64,000 bases of DNA from Aquarana catesbeiana (lineage: Eukaryota; Chordata; Amphibia; Anura; Ranidae). Below are positions 22,039 through 34,906 of the stretch, in pieces. Below the pieces are notes generated by a model. That model ran no database searches. It had not been told where the DNA came from and was given only the letters and a program-made list of their open reading frames with translations. The translations under genes were made by a program, and so were the position numbers. Numbering within the stretch: position 1 is the first letter of the stretch; each line of letters starts with the position of its first letter. Where the stretch lies: the NCBI RefSeq assembly GCF_042186555.1, contig NC_133325.1, positions 668,885,639 through 668,949,638 of the forward strand, read 5' to 3'.

Positions 22039-22905
22039 GGCCGTATTCCTCCTCTAGCCCCTACAGACATTTCCTTTTGTTTAACCACATACTGCTGCTT
22101 CTAGCAATTGTATGAACTTTCAAAACAATAAAAATCTGCGGCTCCTGGACGCACTGGCTGTGTTTTTTTCTTCTGCCTCTAAACTCCTTTAGAGGCAGGA
22201 AAAAAAGATGCTACATGCCCCTAGGAACAGCAGATAAAGCACCTAAGATCTTCCATAAATGGTATCTTACCCTAATCAGAGTTAGCACGCATATATCCAT
22301 CTACCTTGCCTGCCTGCTGGAGAAACTGTGGACACAATGGAACTCTGGTTTCATATATGGTAGAACTTTCCAAGTCTTACCAAAATTCTGGTCGGACATT
22401 CCCCTTTTTTCTTGCCTCTGTAACTAATGTCTGATGTACTCCTTCTTCTCAGACAGTCCTACTAGGCATGGAATCCTCCTTCTGGCTTACCAACTTCTGC
22501 ACAATTGTGACTCACATTTTTTAGCTGTGTGGCTGGCTATTGCCATAAAGGGGGAATGCCACTTTGGATAGATGGACTTGTGTCTTTTTTTACCCTCACT
22601 AACTGTGCAACTTTGGTTGCCAAAGCACAATTCCAAATGCCTAAATTCTTAATCAGCTGGAATTAATGGCTTACTAATCCCAGAACCCTAGTCTTGCTGA
22701 GGTGACCTCTTTATCCTAAGCCATCTACTTTTGTGTTGCTCCTTGAGCTGAAGGAGGCCATATCCCTATCAGTTGGACTGTCAAAGGATAGTTGTTTTGT
22801 TCTTAATTGTCATTGTCACAGTGTGTGGACTACCTTCTCACTGACACTCTCTAATATCCTGCTTATCACATGTTGCTGTACTGCTGCTTGCTGTATAACA
22901 TTATC
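22039..22905. other. Intron, no gene
   Basis: No clear repeat or exon. A small inverted repeat occurs at 22180-22205 (CTCTAAACTCCTTTAGAG). Confidence 0.35.
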
Positions 22906-22913
22906 CTTTAAAG

Positions 22914-23577
22914 CAGGGCTGGACTGGGACAGAAATTTGGCCCTGGACTTCATCATGACCAACCCACTTTAATTTTGAGTTTCCCCAACATCGTCCCCCT
23001 TACATCAGAGTCCCCATCAGAAGCCCCCTTCACATCAGAGAGTCTCCATCAGAAGCCCCTTCACATCAGAGTCCCCATCAGAAGTCCCCTTCACATTAGA
23101 GACCCCATCAGAAGTCCCCTTCACATCAGAGAGTCCCCATCAGAACCCCCCTTCACATCAGAGAGTCCCCATCAGAACCCCCCTTCACATCACAGAGTCC
23201 CCATCAGAAGCCCCCTTCACATCAGAGAGTCCCCATCAGAAGCCCCCTTCAGAGTGTCCTCCCTCTCCTCCCCCTCGCACATGTACTCACAGTTTTGAAG
23301 ACAGCTTCTTGTTCCTCTCTCCAGTCATGTGATAACAAGAGATAAGGGGAGAGAGGAAGGAAAGTCTGCCGGATGTCTATCTCCTCCTGCAGGCTGGAGG
23401 GAGCAGAAAGCCTAATGCTCTCTCCAGCAAGTGACAGAAGCTGCCCCCCATGACAGGAGTGAAATCGCGATCCCTCACTGTCAGAGAGGAGCTGCTCCAG
23501 GACTGTACATGACCGGCCCACTGAGCCATCGGCGCACCGGGAAACTCCCGGTAGTACCAATGGCCAGTACATGCCTG
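22914..23577. mobile_element. hAT-type element, non-autonomous (664 bp)
   Basis: An exact 8-bp duplication CTTTAAAG (22906-22913 and 23578-23585) flanks CAGGGCTGGACTGG on the left and AGTACATGCCTG on the right. About 22990-23255 is a minisatellite of roughly 33-bp units (CCCCATCAGAAGCCCCCTTC then ACATCAGAGAGT). No transposase. Confidence 0.82.
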
Positions 23578-23759
23578 CTTTAAAGTATGTATTGACAGAA
23601 AAAACAAATAAAAGTCTATGGGTAAAAAAAAAAAAAAAAAAAAAAAATTCAGTATGCATGAGGCCTAAGGATCACAAATACCTTTAGTTGTATTTTTTAT
23701 TTACTGGGTGCTTAATGACAGTAATATGAAAATCTCTAACTTAGCAGTCTGTGGAATCA

Positions 23760-24085
23760 ATTAATGAGATATCTATCAATCGATCTATTATCTGTCTATT
23801 GGATCATTCAATCTTTCTATGAGATCTATAAGAGCGCTCTCTGAGTTCCTTAACTCAATCTATCTTCCAATCTATCTACTGTATGTCTATTTATCTATCT
23901 ATGGGATCAATCTATGGGGTAGATTTATCTATGTGGTAGATTTATCTATGGGATTGATCTATCTATTGGATTGATCTATCTATGGGATTGACTGATCAAA
24001 ATATCTATGAGAACAACAAATCTATGAGGTTTATCAATCTATCTACAAGATCTCTCTCTCAATCAGTCTATCTATCCATCTAATT
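23760..24085. repeat. Imperfect TCTA microsatellite
   Basis: Many TCTATCTA and ATCTATGGGAT units with interruptions. Confidence 0.8.
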
Positions 24086-24290
24086 AGCAAAAGGTTAGGC
24101 TAGTGAACATCCTTGTTGAGATAATGACCCAGGTATTAACAGAGGTATGTAGAATCACAGGCAAAAAGAAGGATCACTCCACAGGACTCAACAGCAGGAG
24201 GAATATTCAATAAAGTGTTTATTGTGGTTGGGTTATTGGGCAGGGCGCAACCCATCTATCTATCAGTAAAGTCTTTTGACTAAGCAAATA

Positions 24291-26644
24291 TTATATAAAG
24301 AAGATAAAAATAAATGCCCCCAAAATTTTCATGGTTATATTGGAGAAAGGAAAGATATTTTTGAAGACAAATCTTCCGTTTATCAGATCTCCCATTTAAA
24401 TTTCCAGACACGGCCCTCAATTCTCAGTAATAATAACCTAAATTCCATTTAGTGTTTATTTGAGCAGTCAGGATAAAGTCATTTCTTATTATCTCCCCGC
24501 TGTGTAAAAAACAGCTGGAAGGTAGGAAGTCAGCAAGCATTTTCACCAAAAAGTAATTATTGTAAGTGACATTTTTACTGCTGGCGTGCCATAAGGCGTA
24601 CTGTGCATTCAGAAGGACAAGTTGCTGAAATGAAATGGCAGGGTGCTCTGTGACATTTTGACAAGAACCCAAACATTATTTATCTGATGACTGGTCTGAT
24701 ACTCTTCTTTACAATACGACCAGAGTAAGGACATGCTAAAATCAGTCTAATTCTCTCTGGCACAGAGGAGGTATGCGGTGCGGCATTTTACAAGAGTGGC
24801 AGTTTATGCAGCATTGAGTGGCAAAAGATTCAGAGATGGATAAAGCAGTGTGAAGAAGGGCATGTGCCCTCTTTGTACAGCCACTCAAGCTTTAGATTTA
24901 TTATGAAAAAAAAAAAAAATTTACAAAAAAATTAAATGTAGCACAATTTTGCATTTTTTTTTGTACTGGATGAAACCAATGTTACATTGTTCTCAACCAG
25001 TACATTCCTTACTTGGCTCTCACTAAACCGGATATTATAACCTCAAAATATTGGAAGTGACGTCACAGCGCAAACCCACTGGAGAGCGTTGCAAGTGGCT
25101 TGTGTGCTAACGTATGACATGGCAAGCAATACAAACTGCATGCTTGGGCTTTGTCTCTCTCCATATATATACTGTATAGATCAGAGAGACCGATTTTCTT
25201 TTAATGTATTATAGTATATATGAACCTATTTCAGTTTTTTTTTTAATTACATTAGCCAATGCCTGGTAAAACAAAACCCAGGAAATATTTTATTGCGAAA
25301 ACAAACAAAACGTCACATTTATTAATGGAATACAAATACCATCTTTGCTAAGAAAAAAATTCAGCATTATTATCTTTTTCCTATTAATAAGGCTAGGGAA
25401 AAAAAAGCGTAGTACGATTTATCCTTTTCACTAAAAGGTGTTGGTAACTTGGCCTCCAATATTCAGAGGTTAAACTGTGATTTTTTAAAAAATATTTCCT
25501 ATTTCCATTTTCTGTTACTTTCTTATCAGTGGAATGATGAAAGGTGTAAACTCTAACCTCAAGAGACTAGTATGTGAAAAATAATGCTTATATATAATAA
25601 TAAATGCATAACATGCAAGACCATCTTTAATACTGAATTTCCAACGTCTAAAGGTTTTGGTGATCGATGGCTCCTAAAATTCAAGAATGTATTATCTACA
25701 TGAACAAAAGAAGCATTGTTATAAGGACATGGTGCGTGGTTCCAAGGTTCTATACTAAGTGAAGGTTAATGGGTCAGAAATGGATTTTCCCAGGGCACCT
25801 AATCAAACACACAAAGCTTTGTGCAAGAACACAAATGGACATGCATACATGAATATTTTGCTCTTTTTTTCTTGCAATCTACGTTAAAGCGCACAGCTGG
25901 GGCTGGCATAAACAGAATATCTAGTCCACGGATTTCTGGAATTGCATTAGACTTTTTAAGACTCAACGCTCTTGTATCAGAAGCTAAGAAATGGATTCTA
26001 TCGTCCCACACACATTTTTAAAATGGATGATTCAGAACTAAGAACTGACGGATAGTGCAAATAACAAAATGAAATACTGATAACATTTTTTGTTGCCATT
26101 TAGAAAAGCTGGCAAATATGAACCCTTTCCTCAATTTATCACGAGTGCACAAAACAAATGGAATTTTCAATATACTATCATCCAGTTTGAACTGCGGCAT
26201 CACCATCTTACAGTGTTCCATAAATCAAGCAGTAAGAACAAACAGGACGTGGCATGAGATTTGCATTTCAGTATGCCACCACAGCCCTGTGGACTGGACC
26301 AACATTCAACCTATCAGCTCACTAGTACCTAGTGAAATCATTTTGACTGCGGGCATAAGAAATAAACCGTCTTAAAAAAATAAAAACATTATGCTAAAAG
26401 CAAGAGTCCATTACATATTATGGATAATAATAATCACAACTTTGTACAATACCAACTGATACCGAAAATGTGATATATGTATTAGTTTGCTATGAGGCCT
26501 TTTGTTGTGTGTTTATTGTCATTAAAGGAAAAATGCAGCCACAAACTAATATTCAGTAGCTAACTGAACAGGAAGTTAGCTGTGTTATGGGAAATACCAC
26601 ACCTCCACTATATCACCATCAGCTTATAATAATTTATTTCTGAT
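24291..26644. other. CUX1 intron, apparently unique; possible conserved element at 24430-24880
   Basis: No transposon signature is seen. The segment 24430-24700 contains AAAGTAATTATTG, ACAGCTGG (E-box) and TTATCTGATGACTGG, a density typical of conserved regulatory DNA. Function is untested. Confidence 0.4.
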
Positions 26645-26645
26645 A

Positions 26646-27079
26646 TGCACTGTACACACGGTCGGACATTGATCGGACATTCCGACAACAAAATCCTAGG
26701 ATTTTTTCTGACGGATGTTGGCTCAAACTTGTCTTGCATACACACGGTCGCACAAAGTTGTCGGAAAATCCGATCGTCCTGAACGTGGTGACGTAAAACA
26801 TGTACGTCGGGACTATAAACGGGGCAGTAGCCAATAGCTTTCGTCTCTTAATTCATTCTGAGCATGCGTGGCACTTTGTGCGTCGGATTTGTGTACATAC
26901 GATCGGAATTTCCGACAACGGATTTTGTTGTCGGAAAATTTTATAGCAAGCTCTCAAACTTTGTGTGTGGGAAATTCCTATGGAAAATGTGTGATGGAGC
27001 CTACACACGGTCGGAATTTCCGACAACAAGGTCCTATCACACATTTTCCATCGGAAAATCCTATCGTGTGTACAGGGCA
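26646..27079. mobile_element. TA-flanked MITE, copy 1 (434 bp)
   Basis: TA at 26644-26645 and 27080-27081. The ends are TGCACTGTACACACGG and CGTGTGTACAGGGCA. The interior has repeated CGACAACAAAATCC / GGATTTTGTTGTCGG hairpins. The element at 62606 is a second copy in the opposite orientation. Confidence 0.75.
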
Positions 27080-27304
27080 TAAGTCTTACTTTTTAAATAC
27101 TCCTCTATAAACTCTGATAAAACTCTTTTCACACAAGCATATTTAAATTTTAGATATAAGATGGATGTCAGCATTCCTGAACAAACAGTGTGCCAGTGAC
27201 ACTGTCATAAATTCCAAATGGTCACCTAAAACTTCCCCTTCAGGTGTATAAAAATGCATTAAAATGGTTTGATGGCAGGGGACTTTCAATGTAGATCAAA
27301 ACCA

Positions 27305-27771
27305 TAAAGTGGTTCTAAAGGTTGAAGGTTTTTTTACCTTCATGCATTCTATGCAGTAAGGTAAAGAAAAACCTTCTGCATGCATTTCCCCCCCAATACA
27401 TACCTAAGCCTGATCTCGATCCAGGGATGTGCACAAGAGCAGAGGCTCTCTCTTTCCTTGTTGGCTCAGATACAGCAGCGAGAGCCATTGGCTCCCACTG
27501 CTGTCAATCACAGCTAATGACGACGTAGTGGCGGTGGGGCCGAACCCCACTGTATGTGTCTTAGGGACACACAGAGCGAAGCTCGGGAGCGAGCACGCAC
27601 GTGCGTCCCCATAGCAAGCGGCTTGGTATGGGGGCACTCGGCAGAGGATTCGAGAAGAGGAGGATCAGGGCTGCTCTGTGCAAAACCATTGCACAGAGCA
27701 GGTAGGTAAAAACATGTTTGTTTATTGTAACAAAACAAAACAAACAAAAAAAAAAGACTATGCAATCACTA
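27305..27771. mobile_element. AGTGGTTCTAAAG-type element, copy 1
   Basis: It starts AAAGTGGTTCTAAAGG and ends ATGCAATCACTATAA. It is the same family as 56824-57269; shared middle motifs include CCACTGCTG and the poly(A)-like start of the right end. The usual TTAA has decayed to ATAA here. It abuts the next MITE. Confidence 0.6.
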
Positions 27772-27774
27772 TAA

Positions 27775-28065
27775 GGGCCAATTCACACCACAAAAATGCA
27801 CTCCAGATATGTTCCAGATGAGTTTTTGCTTACAGTTCCCACCACATGCAGTTCCGATGCATTTTTGATACATTTTGCTGTGTTCCGGTACAGTTTTGTG
27901 CAAAAAAAAATGCAGCATGTTCTACTTTTTTTCTGCACCGGAAACTGACTGGAACTGACTGCGCCAGTGCAAACTAGGACCATTGGAATACATAGAAAAT
28001 ACTGTGCATGCATTTTTCATGCAGGAAAAAAAATGCACTGGACTGCATCTGGTGTGAACTAGCAC
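27775..28065. mobile_element. TWA-target MITE (291 bp)
   Basis: TAA at 27772-27774 and 28066-28068. The ends are GGGCCAATTCACACC and GGTGTGAACTAGCAC. PIF/Harbinger-like by target and ends. Confidence 0.65.
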
Positions 28066-28309
28066 TAACTGTTAAAGTACTGTACACTCATCACAACTTT
28101 TAACTGAATACGGTTTTATCTTTGTCTTCCTTTTTTGGTATCTCAGGATTTTCTCCAGCCTTTGATGAGGCAAAATATTTAAAAAGTTTGAAGACAACTT
28201 TTGAAATTATATTATTATGTTAAAGTTTATTTGAGATTAGCTTTTTTATTTTTAATATTATTTATATTTTTATAGTGCTCTCTTCATCCTGGGCGCTCAA
28301 TGAGCTTAA

Positions 28310-29313
28310 CCACTTCAGCCCCGGAAGGATTTACCCCCTTAATGACCGGGACAGTTTTTGAGATACAGCACTGCGTCACTTTAACTGACAATTGCGCAGT
28401 CGTGCAATGCTGTAGCCAAGCAAAATTTATGTCCTTTTTTCCCACAAATATAGCTTTCTTTTGGTGGTAATTGTTCACCTCTGCGGTTTTTATTTTTTGC
28501 GCTATAAACCAAAAAAAGAGCAACAATTTTGAAAAAAAAAAAAACAAACTTTTTTTTTTTTTTTTACTTTTTTGCTATAATAAATATCCAAAAAAAAAAA
28601 AAGTAATAAAAACTAAAATTTATTTTTCTTGTTAAAAAAACAAAAAACAAATTTCTTCATCAGTTTAGGCCAATATGTATTCTACTACATATTTTTGGTA
28701 AAAAGAAAGAAAGAAAATCGCAATAAGCGTATATTGATTGGTAAAAAAGTTATAGCGTATACAAAATAGGGGATAGATTTATGGCATTTTTATTTATTTT
28801 TGTTTTTTTTACTAGTAATGGCGGTGATCTGCGATTTTTAGCAGGACTGCGACATGGCGGCGGACAGATCCGACACTTTTGACACTTTTTTGGGACCAGT
28901 GACATTTATACTGCTATAAAAATGCACTGATTACTGTATAAATGACACTGCCAGGGAAGGGGTTAACACTAAGTGGCGATCAAGGGGTTAATTGTGTCCT
29001 AGGGAGGTGTTTCTAACTGTAGGGGAGGGGACTGACAGGGAGTACAGAAAGATCACTGTTCTTGATCACTAGGAACAGACAATCACACTGCACTCCCCTG
29101 TCAGAACTTGGATCTGTTTGTTTACATTGACAGATCCCCGTTCTGCCTGTCTGTGGAGCGATTGCAGGTGGCGGTGGACATCGTGGCTGCTGTCAATTAG
29201 CATAGGCTCTGGCGCCATGCGCGCGTGCCCGCTATATCTCTCAAACGAACCGCCGTACCGGTATGGCAATTCACGCAATAGAGATATATCAGCGGCAGCT
29301 GGTCGGCAAGTGG
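28310..29313. mobile_element. TTAA-flanked element, copy 5 (1004 bp)
   Basis: TTAA at 28306-28309 and 29314-29317. The ends are CCACTTCAGCCCCGG and GGTCGGCAAGTGG. It is uninterrupted and carries all family landmarks, so it is a good reference copy. No coding capacity. Confidence 0.87.
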
Positions 29314-29317
29314 TTAA

Positions 29318-29640
29318 AGTGATACTAAAGTCTCCTTTTTTTTTTAGTTAAAAATAACAAACATATCATACTTAACTCCTCTTCTCGGGTCCCTTTTCGG
29401 TTCTCCTGGCCCCTCCCTCCTGTTGAGTGCCCCCACAGCGAGCAGCTTGCTATGAGGGCACCCGAGCCAAGCCACGGCTCCTGATGTCCATTCAAAACAC
29501 AGAGCCGTGGCCCGCCCCCTTTCTCTCTTCATTGGCTGACTGACTTTGACTGACAGCAGCAGGAGCCAAAGAGTCCCAGACAGCTGAGACACTCCTACAA
29601 CATCGCTGGATTTAGATGGACCTCAGGTAAGTATTAGGGG
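29318..29640. mobile_element. AGTGGTT-type TTAA element, left part
   Basis: It begins AGTGATACTAAAGTC directly after the TTAA that ends copy 5, so the two share one TTAA. The right end is not clear. Confidence 0.5.
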
Positions 29641-30770
29641 GGCTGCTGATTTTTTAAGATTTTTTATCTTAACTGCTAGCCGACCAGCTACCGCAGTTAT
29701 ACTTGCTCCCCCCCCCGGACTACACTGTTCCATCCGGCTGCTCTGTCTGCTGACATGCACAGGCCGTACACAGTGGCAGGGCATGAACAAAACTACTTCA
29801 AACACTCTTCTCCCCACCCACTTGACTTTGGGTGTCAGAAACTCTGGGATATGTGAATTGTGAAGTGAATCAATGGATATATAGTGGCAGCATCAGACAC
29901 GGGGGTATGTGTGAATTTTCTGACTGTATATGAGAGAAGCACAAGACCTAAAAAGATGGCGGTGCCAATTCAAGGTAAGCTGAGTAAAGGTTTATAACCC
30001 ACTTTAATGGTAGCATCAAAACAAATGCAACTCTGTAAGTAGAATGTCACTATTCCATATATATTAACACAAAATTAAATAATAGAGGGTTGACCTTAGA
30101 CATGATTAACATTTCAGTCCCTAGATTGCAGTGGTTTAGTGGCCAGATTGTTTTCTGAAATCCATTGCTTAAAATTCAAGAAACACAAAGAAATCCCTTG
30201 GTGAGTTTTATAGTTGGTGATCAGGTGTTTAATCAATATATGTATTATATACACAGTACCATCTTCCAGAGCAACCTCTGCACTTTTTATCTTTATTTAC
30301 AAGCAAGCTGCAGAAGATGATGAATGTGGTGACAAGCATCTGTATTATATGTCATTTGTCATTCTCTAGTCACCTTCGTTGTGCTGTCCAGCTCCTGGTA
30401 GCAAAAGCTAATGATTAAAACGCCTCCATGCAGAATACACTGTCTATTCAATTTAGGTTCAAACATAACTTTTTTGCTGACAGTAATACAAGACTCAGAC
30501 AAGGTAGCTCAGAAGGCCATTAGCCGGACATTACACAAATTTACTGCAGTTTTCAAGAAAACTGAAGCCTATAAATAACATAATCTATATGTATATTTTC
30601 TTATCTACAGTTATTACTTCTTACATATATAACGTATTACATATATAACATATTACATTCTTACATATATAACGTATTACTTGTCCACCTTCAGTGGAAA
30701 TAATATGATCTTAGCTGGAAGCTGGTATGCTTTTTAATGCAACCCCAAATCCGAAAAAGTTGGGAACTGC
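29641..30770. other. CUX1 intron, no gene
   Basis: Mixed sequence. TTACATATATAACGTATTAC is repeated at 30620-30690. No exon. Confidence 0.35.
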
Positions 30771-30799
30771 GGTACAGAAAAATGGCAGCAGGGGATATG

Positions 30800-30970
30800 G
30801 ACTGTCAAGTCAAAAGTTGAAATATTTGGCTGTAGCAAAAGTTAGTTTGTTCAGGAAGGGCTGGAGCGCAGTACAATAATGAGTGTCTGCAGGCAGCAGT
30901 TAAGCATGGTGGAGGTTCCTTGCAATTTTGGGGCTGCATTTCTGCAAATGCAACAAAAGAGCATGAACAA
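30800..30970 (+). pseudogene. Short Tc1-like transposase remnant
   Basis: The plus-strand frame at about 30894-30960 reads AAVKHGGGSLQFWGCISANA, the conserved segment between the first and second catalytic Asp of Tc1 transposases. Upstream ATATTTGGCTGTAGC fits the same domain. No ends are preserved. Confidence 0.65.
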
Positions 30971-30990
30971 CTGTCCCCTTTAAATTCTAT

Positions 30991-33682
30991 GTAACTGTTG
31001 ACACACTGTGGGTGTGCTTCATGCTACATCTATGGTGCTCCGTTTCAAAAATGCACCAAAAACGCACCCTCCTATTGAAATCAATAGGAATGCATCGAAA
31101 ATGAATTCCGGTGCATTTTTAGAGTGCCTTTTGAGTCAATGTTTTCTCAAGTGACCGGTGATGAAAACGCAAGCATATGGGTTGCATTAAATCTTAACGC
31201 AATGAATTAAAATTAAAATGGAGTTAAAATGCATACCACATACACATATTTTGGAAAACACAAATGTCCCTATGCTTCATAAAGGTGGGCCCCGGAAATA
31301 ATCAATGCTGTGGGCCCACTTTTATCCTACAGCAACACTGAGACAAACTGTTTACACAAATGCTAAAAGCAGAAATCTGAAATTTGTAGGTATAAGACCT
31401 CAAAGGTCTCCATCTAATCTGTACATCAAAATTTACAACTATAAACTGATTGGCTGCTGTAGGCAGGAGCTTTATTTTCCTGGAGTTTTAATGCATCACC
31501 TCTGCTCTATACTAAAATAATGGACAGTTTATAACAATCATTAAGTTGCCTGTGATGGCGTCTCTGTTGTTATAGTGGCATTGACTGGGATTTTCAGTGT
31601 CTGCTTGCAAATGTTTAAACAGAACCAGCTAAAGCGCAGGCTTATGTAAAAATCTGAATATTCAGACATTTAGTTAGCTGAAGCAGTCACTATGTATCAT
31701 AAATAACTGTCATTTTTTTTTTCTCTTATAGAAATAACCGTTTTCGTTTTTTTTTTATCCTTTGTAGCACATCAGCACTGTTGACCTCCCGCAGCCACTT
31801 CCTGGCTACACACATGCAGGGCAGGTTTCCTGAGGGCGACGACAGTGGACCATGTCTGTTCAATGTTTGTTGTCATGGCGGATTTCTGTCTTTATGACAA
31901 AGTGACAGTTCACAGGAATAGAATGCCTTTACTCTATATCAGGAAGTGCACGATCAAAACGATCTTTACGGCAGGATCATCATACATCAATATAATGAAA
32001 ACTGCAGATTTGAATTTTGAAGATATCTTTTGGGAACCTGTGGGCCATATCTGTGCAATATGCATTGGCACAACAGATTGCAGTCTTTATTGGGAGAGCA
32101 TATGACAAAGTCACAGTGCAGGAAAACAACTGGGAGACACCGTATATCAGAAAATGTCTAAAACAAAGACGTTTTTGGCAGGATCATTTTATGGCATAAT
32201 TATGCAGGAGAAAATATGAGGGCTGAAGTTTTGGAAACGTCTATAAAAAAAGAAATGTTAAAGCTAAAGTTAAAGACCTGACGATAGCCATTCATATATA
32301 TGTCAGGAACACACTCATCTTAAACACTTTCTGGTAGATTTAGGCAGTCTAGGAGATTAAACTTTGATTTTGTGTGGTCTGCTTTAAAAACCTAAATAGA
32401 TATGTTTTCTGGTATTTCTTAGTGTTTTCTGTGTTTCTTTTCTGTGTATACACAGAAGCAAAGGTTTAGTAGGGTAAACCAGTCAACCAGTTACATGACC
32501 CAAATGACATCTGTAAGGCATGAGGCAGATAGAGCTGAAAAGAGTAGTCTAGTTCAATAGACTGAATGGCTTTCACTGCTCCTTGGAGGCATTCTGTCCA
32601 CTTGAAGCCTTTGCCCGACAGTGTCACAGAACATACCTAATGATCACAATGCCTTTATTAGAGCAGGCCAGCAATGACAAATTATGGCTGGCTCTTTCCT
32701 GTGTTTTGACTTCACCTTTTTAAGGAGAGCAATTGTGCATAATGAATAAAACAAATCTCCGCTGAGTGCGAGGTGAAACACTGAGACTAAATGCCACTTA
32801 TGCTCAATGCGGCAATAATATAGTGATTATTAAGGAACATTATTTTATACAGACCTACAATATCCATACTGCTTCTTTCAATTTCAGATAAAATTGTTGA
32901 GAAAGAGTGCTTAATGTAGGACAGTCAGTAAAAGTAATTTATCATGTTCTCGCCTCACTGCTCACGTTATCAGCGAACTCATTTTCTGCATTCATCATGC
33001 AATCAGCCTATTATTTGCATATTAATCAGGCAGTGGACCATGAAAGGACTGCATCCCAGCCAAATGCTGCACTATCTCAGGAGAAACACTCAGTAATTAT
33101 CATACATCAGTGTTATGATGTGGTAATTGATTAGAACATCTTTTTGTTGCCCCCAGGGAGTCCCACTTTGAATGCTGCTTAAGGCGTTTGCCATAGATTA
33201 TATTTTATTATTATATTTTTTTTTTACCCCGTTTTAGAGATCTTCAACCAACTTGAAGAGTTTTGTAAACTAGGTTTCACGAAATGATATTATTCATCTC
33301 ATGTTTTAAATAATAATTTGTCTCTACATTCATCTCCAGCTGGGTTCTGAGTATTAGATCTGAATATCAGCCACTTCTATGTGATTACTTGGATTTGTCA
33401 AGTATTAGGCTTTATCACAGTGCCTAGGAAAACACAGCAGTGTTTGTATCAGTTATGAAACCAATAACAGTATGCATTATATTTGTATACAGGAACATAG
33501 CTTCCTTTTTCCAGGTTTGATGTATAATTGCATAATGTAAAAACATCATTGCGCATTTCCAGTCTTGTCATATAACCTTCTCACAGCAGGAGCTTTATGT
33601 ACAAGTTGATGTATAAAAAGTGCTAGAAAGAAATTCTTGCCTCCCACAGCAACCAATTGGAGTCATTATTTCATTTTCAAAC
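30991..33682. other. CUX1 intron, mostly unique; candidate conserved non-coding element at 32640-33130
   Basis: No recognised repeats from about 31500 on. 32640-33130 contains an octamer ATTTGCAT (33013-33020) directly followed by ATTAAT, several TAATTA-type cores and ATAATGAATAAA. This suggests a POU/homeodomain-responsive element; it is a motif-based inference. Confidence 0.4.
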
Positions 33683-33686
33683 TTAA

Positions 33687-33776
33687 AGCAGAACTAAACC
33701 TTCCTATCCATTATAGCCAAAGAAGCTGCCATCTTAGAGTCCTTTGCTGTAAAGGATAGGAGGCTTCAGTTCTGTT
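33687..33776. mobile_element. Small TTAA-flanked MITE (90 bp)
   Basis: TTAA at 33683-33686 and 33777-33780. The ends are AGCAGAACTAAACC and CTTCAGTTCTGTT. The right TTAA overlaps the target of the next MITE. Confidence 0.55.
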
Positions 33777-33780
33777 TTAA

Positions 33781-34135
33781 GGTCCCTTTCGCATTGGGTG
33801 GACAAGATCTGCCAGCTCAGTGGGGGATCTGTCCGCTGATCCCCGCTAAGCTGGCAGATGACAGGTTTCGTGTCTGCTCTGCTTATGCAGAGTGGACACG
33901 GACACAACCCGCTGTTCAGATAGAAACGGACCTCATTGTCTGTTTGCATCCAACTGTCAACTGATCCGATCAATGGATGGGGAATGGATCCCCCTTTGTC
34001 TGTTTTTGGCAGACTGGATCGGATACACATGTCCGTTTACATCCACATCCCCTTAGAGAACAATTGGTGATCAGATTAGGTCCGCCAGAAAAACGCACAG
34101 GCAGACCCAATCGGTCTGCTCATGTAATAGGGGCC
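33781..34135. mobile_element. TWA-target MITE (355 bp)
   Basis: TAA at 33778-33780 and 34136-34138. The ends are GGTCCCTTTCGCATTG and CATGTAATAGGGGCC. PIF/Harbinger-like. Confidence 0.6.
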
Positions 34136-34474
34136 TAAGGGATACAAGAGTTAATTATTCTATTATATTTGAGCCATCCAACAGCAGTCCAGTGGAGGGG
34201 TGGGCAACGAGAACAAGAGACTAACATGCTCACATAACAACAGAACTGGGGGCAGCCTGCAGCTTAACGAGCTGCTTGAAAGATCTTACACCTGAAGCAG
34301 GCATCAGGTGGTGCCTGAATATTTACCTGTAAAAACTTAGAGAACGCGTGAACAGAAGACTATGCAGCAGCCTTCCAAAACCGGGAAACAGTTAAATGAT
34401 GGGGAAAGGCCAAGATGCAATCACAGATCTAGTAGAGTACATCTTGACAGGAAAGAGTGGAACCATGTCCTTAA

Positions 34475-34906
34475 AGTGGTTTACACCACTTGTACCTACA
34501 GATAAGCCTATAATAAGGCTTACCTGTAGGTACTGTAAATATCCCCTAAACATGCACAGTTTAGGAGATATTCATTATATGCGCTGCTGCCGACATCATC
34601 CGCACATGCACACTGAAGAAACGGACCACTGGTGCAGTTTCTTCAGTACCCGTGCCATGACTGGCGGCACCCGCTAGCATGCGCGGGAGTGACGTCATCG
34701 TGGCTCAGGCCAATCACATTGTCAGAGCCTGCAAACCCGGAAGTAACTCCGGTGAAAGATGTCGGGTATGGGAGCGATGTGCGGGTGGCACTGCAATGCA
34801 TCGTTCTAAGGTAAGTATTTCATAATGAGCTAGTATGCTATGCATACTAGCTCATAATGCCTTTGTCTTGCAGTTTTTTTTTTTCCCAGGGGTTTACAAC
34901 CTCTTG
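34475..34906. mobile_element. AGTGGTTTACACC-type TTAA element
   Basis: The left end is clear after TTAA (34471-34474): AGTGGTTTACACCAC. The right end near GGGGTTTACAACCTC is inverted-complementary, but its TTAA has decayed. No gene. Confidence 0.5.

Noticed and set aside
22975..23298. Proline/serine repeat ORF of 107 codons
   Set aside because: Translation of a minisatellite inside a hAT-type element.
23760..24085. CRISPR-like regular repeats
   Set aside because: Simple TCTA microsatellite in a vertebrate intron; no spacers.
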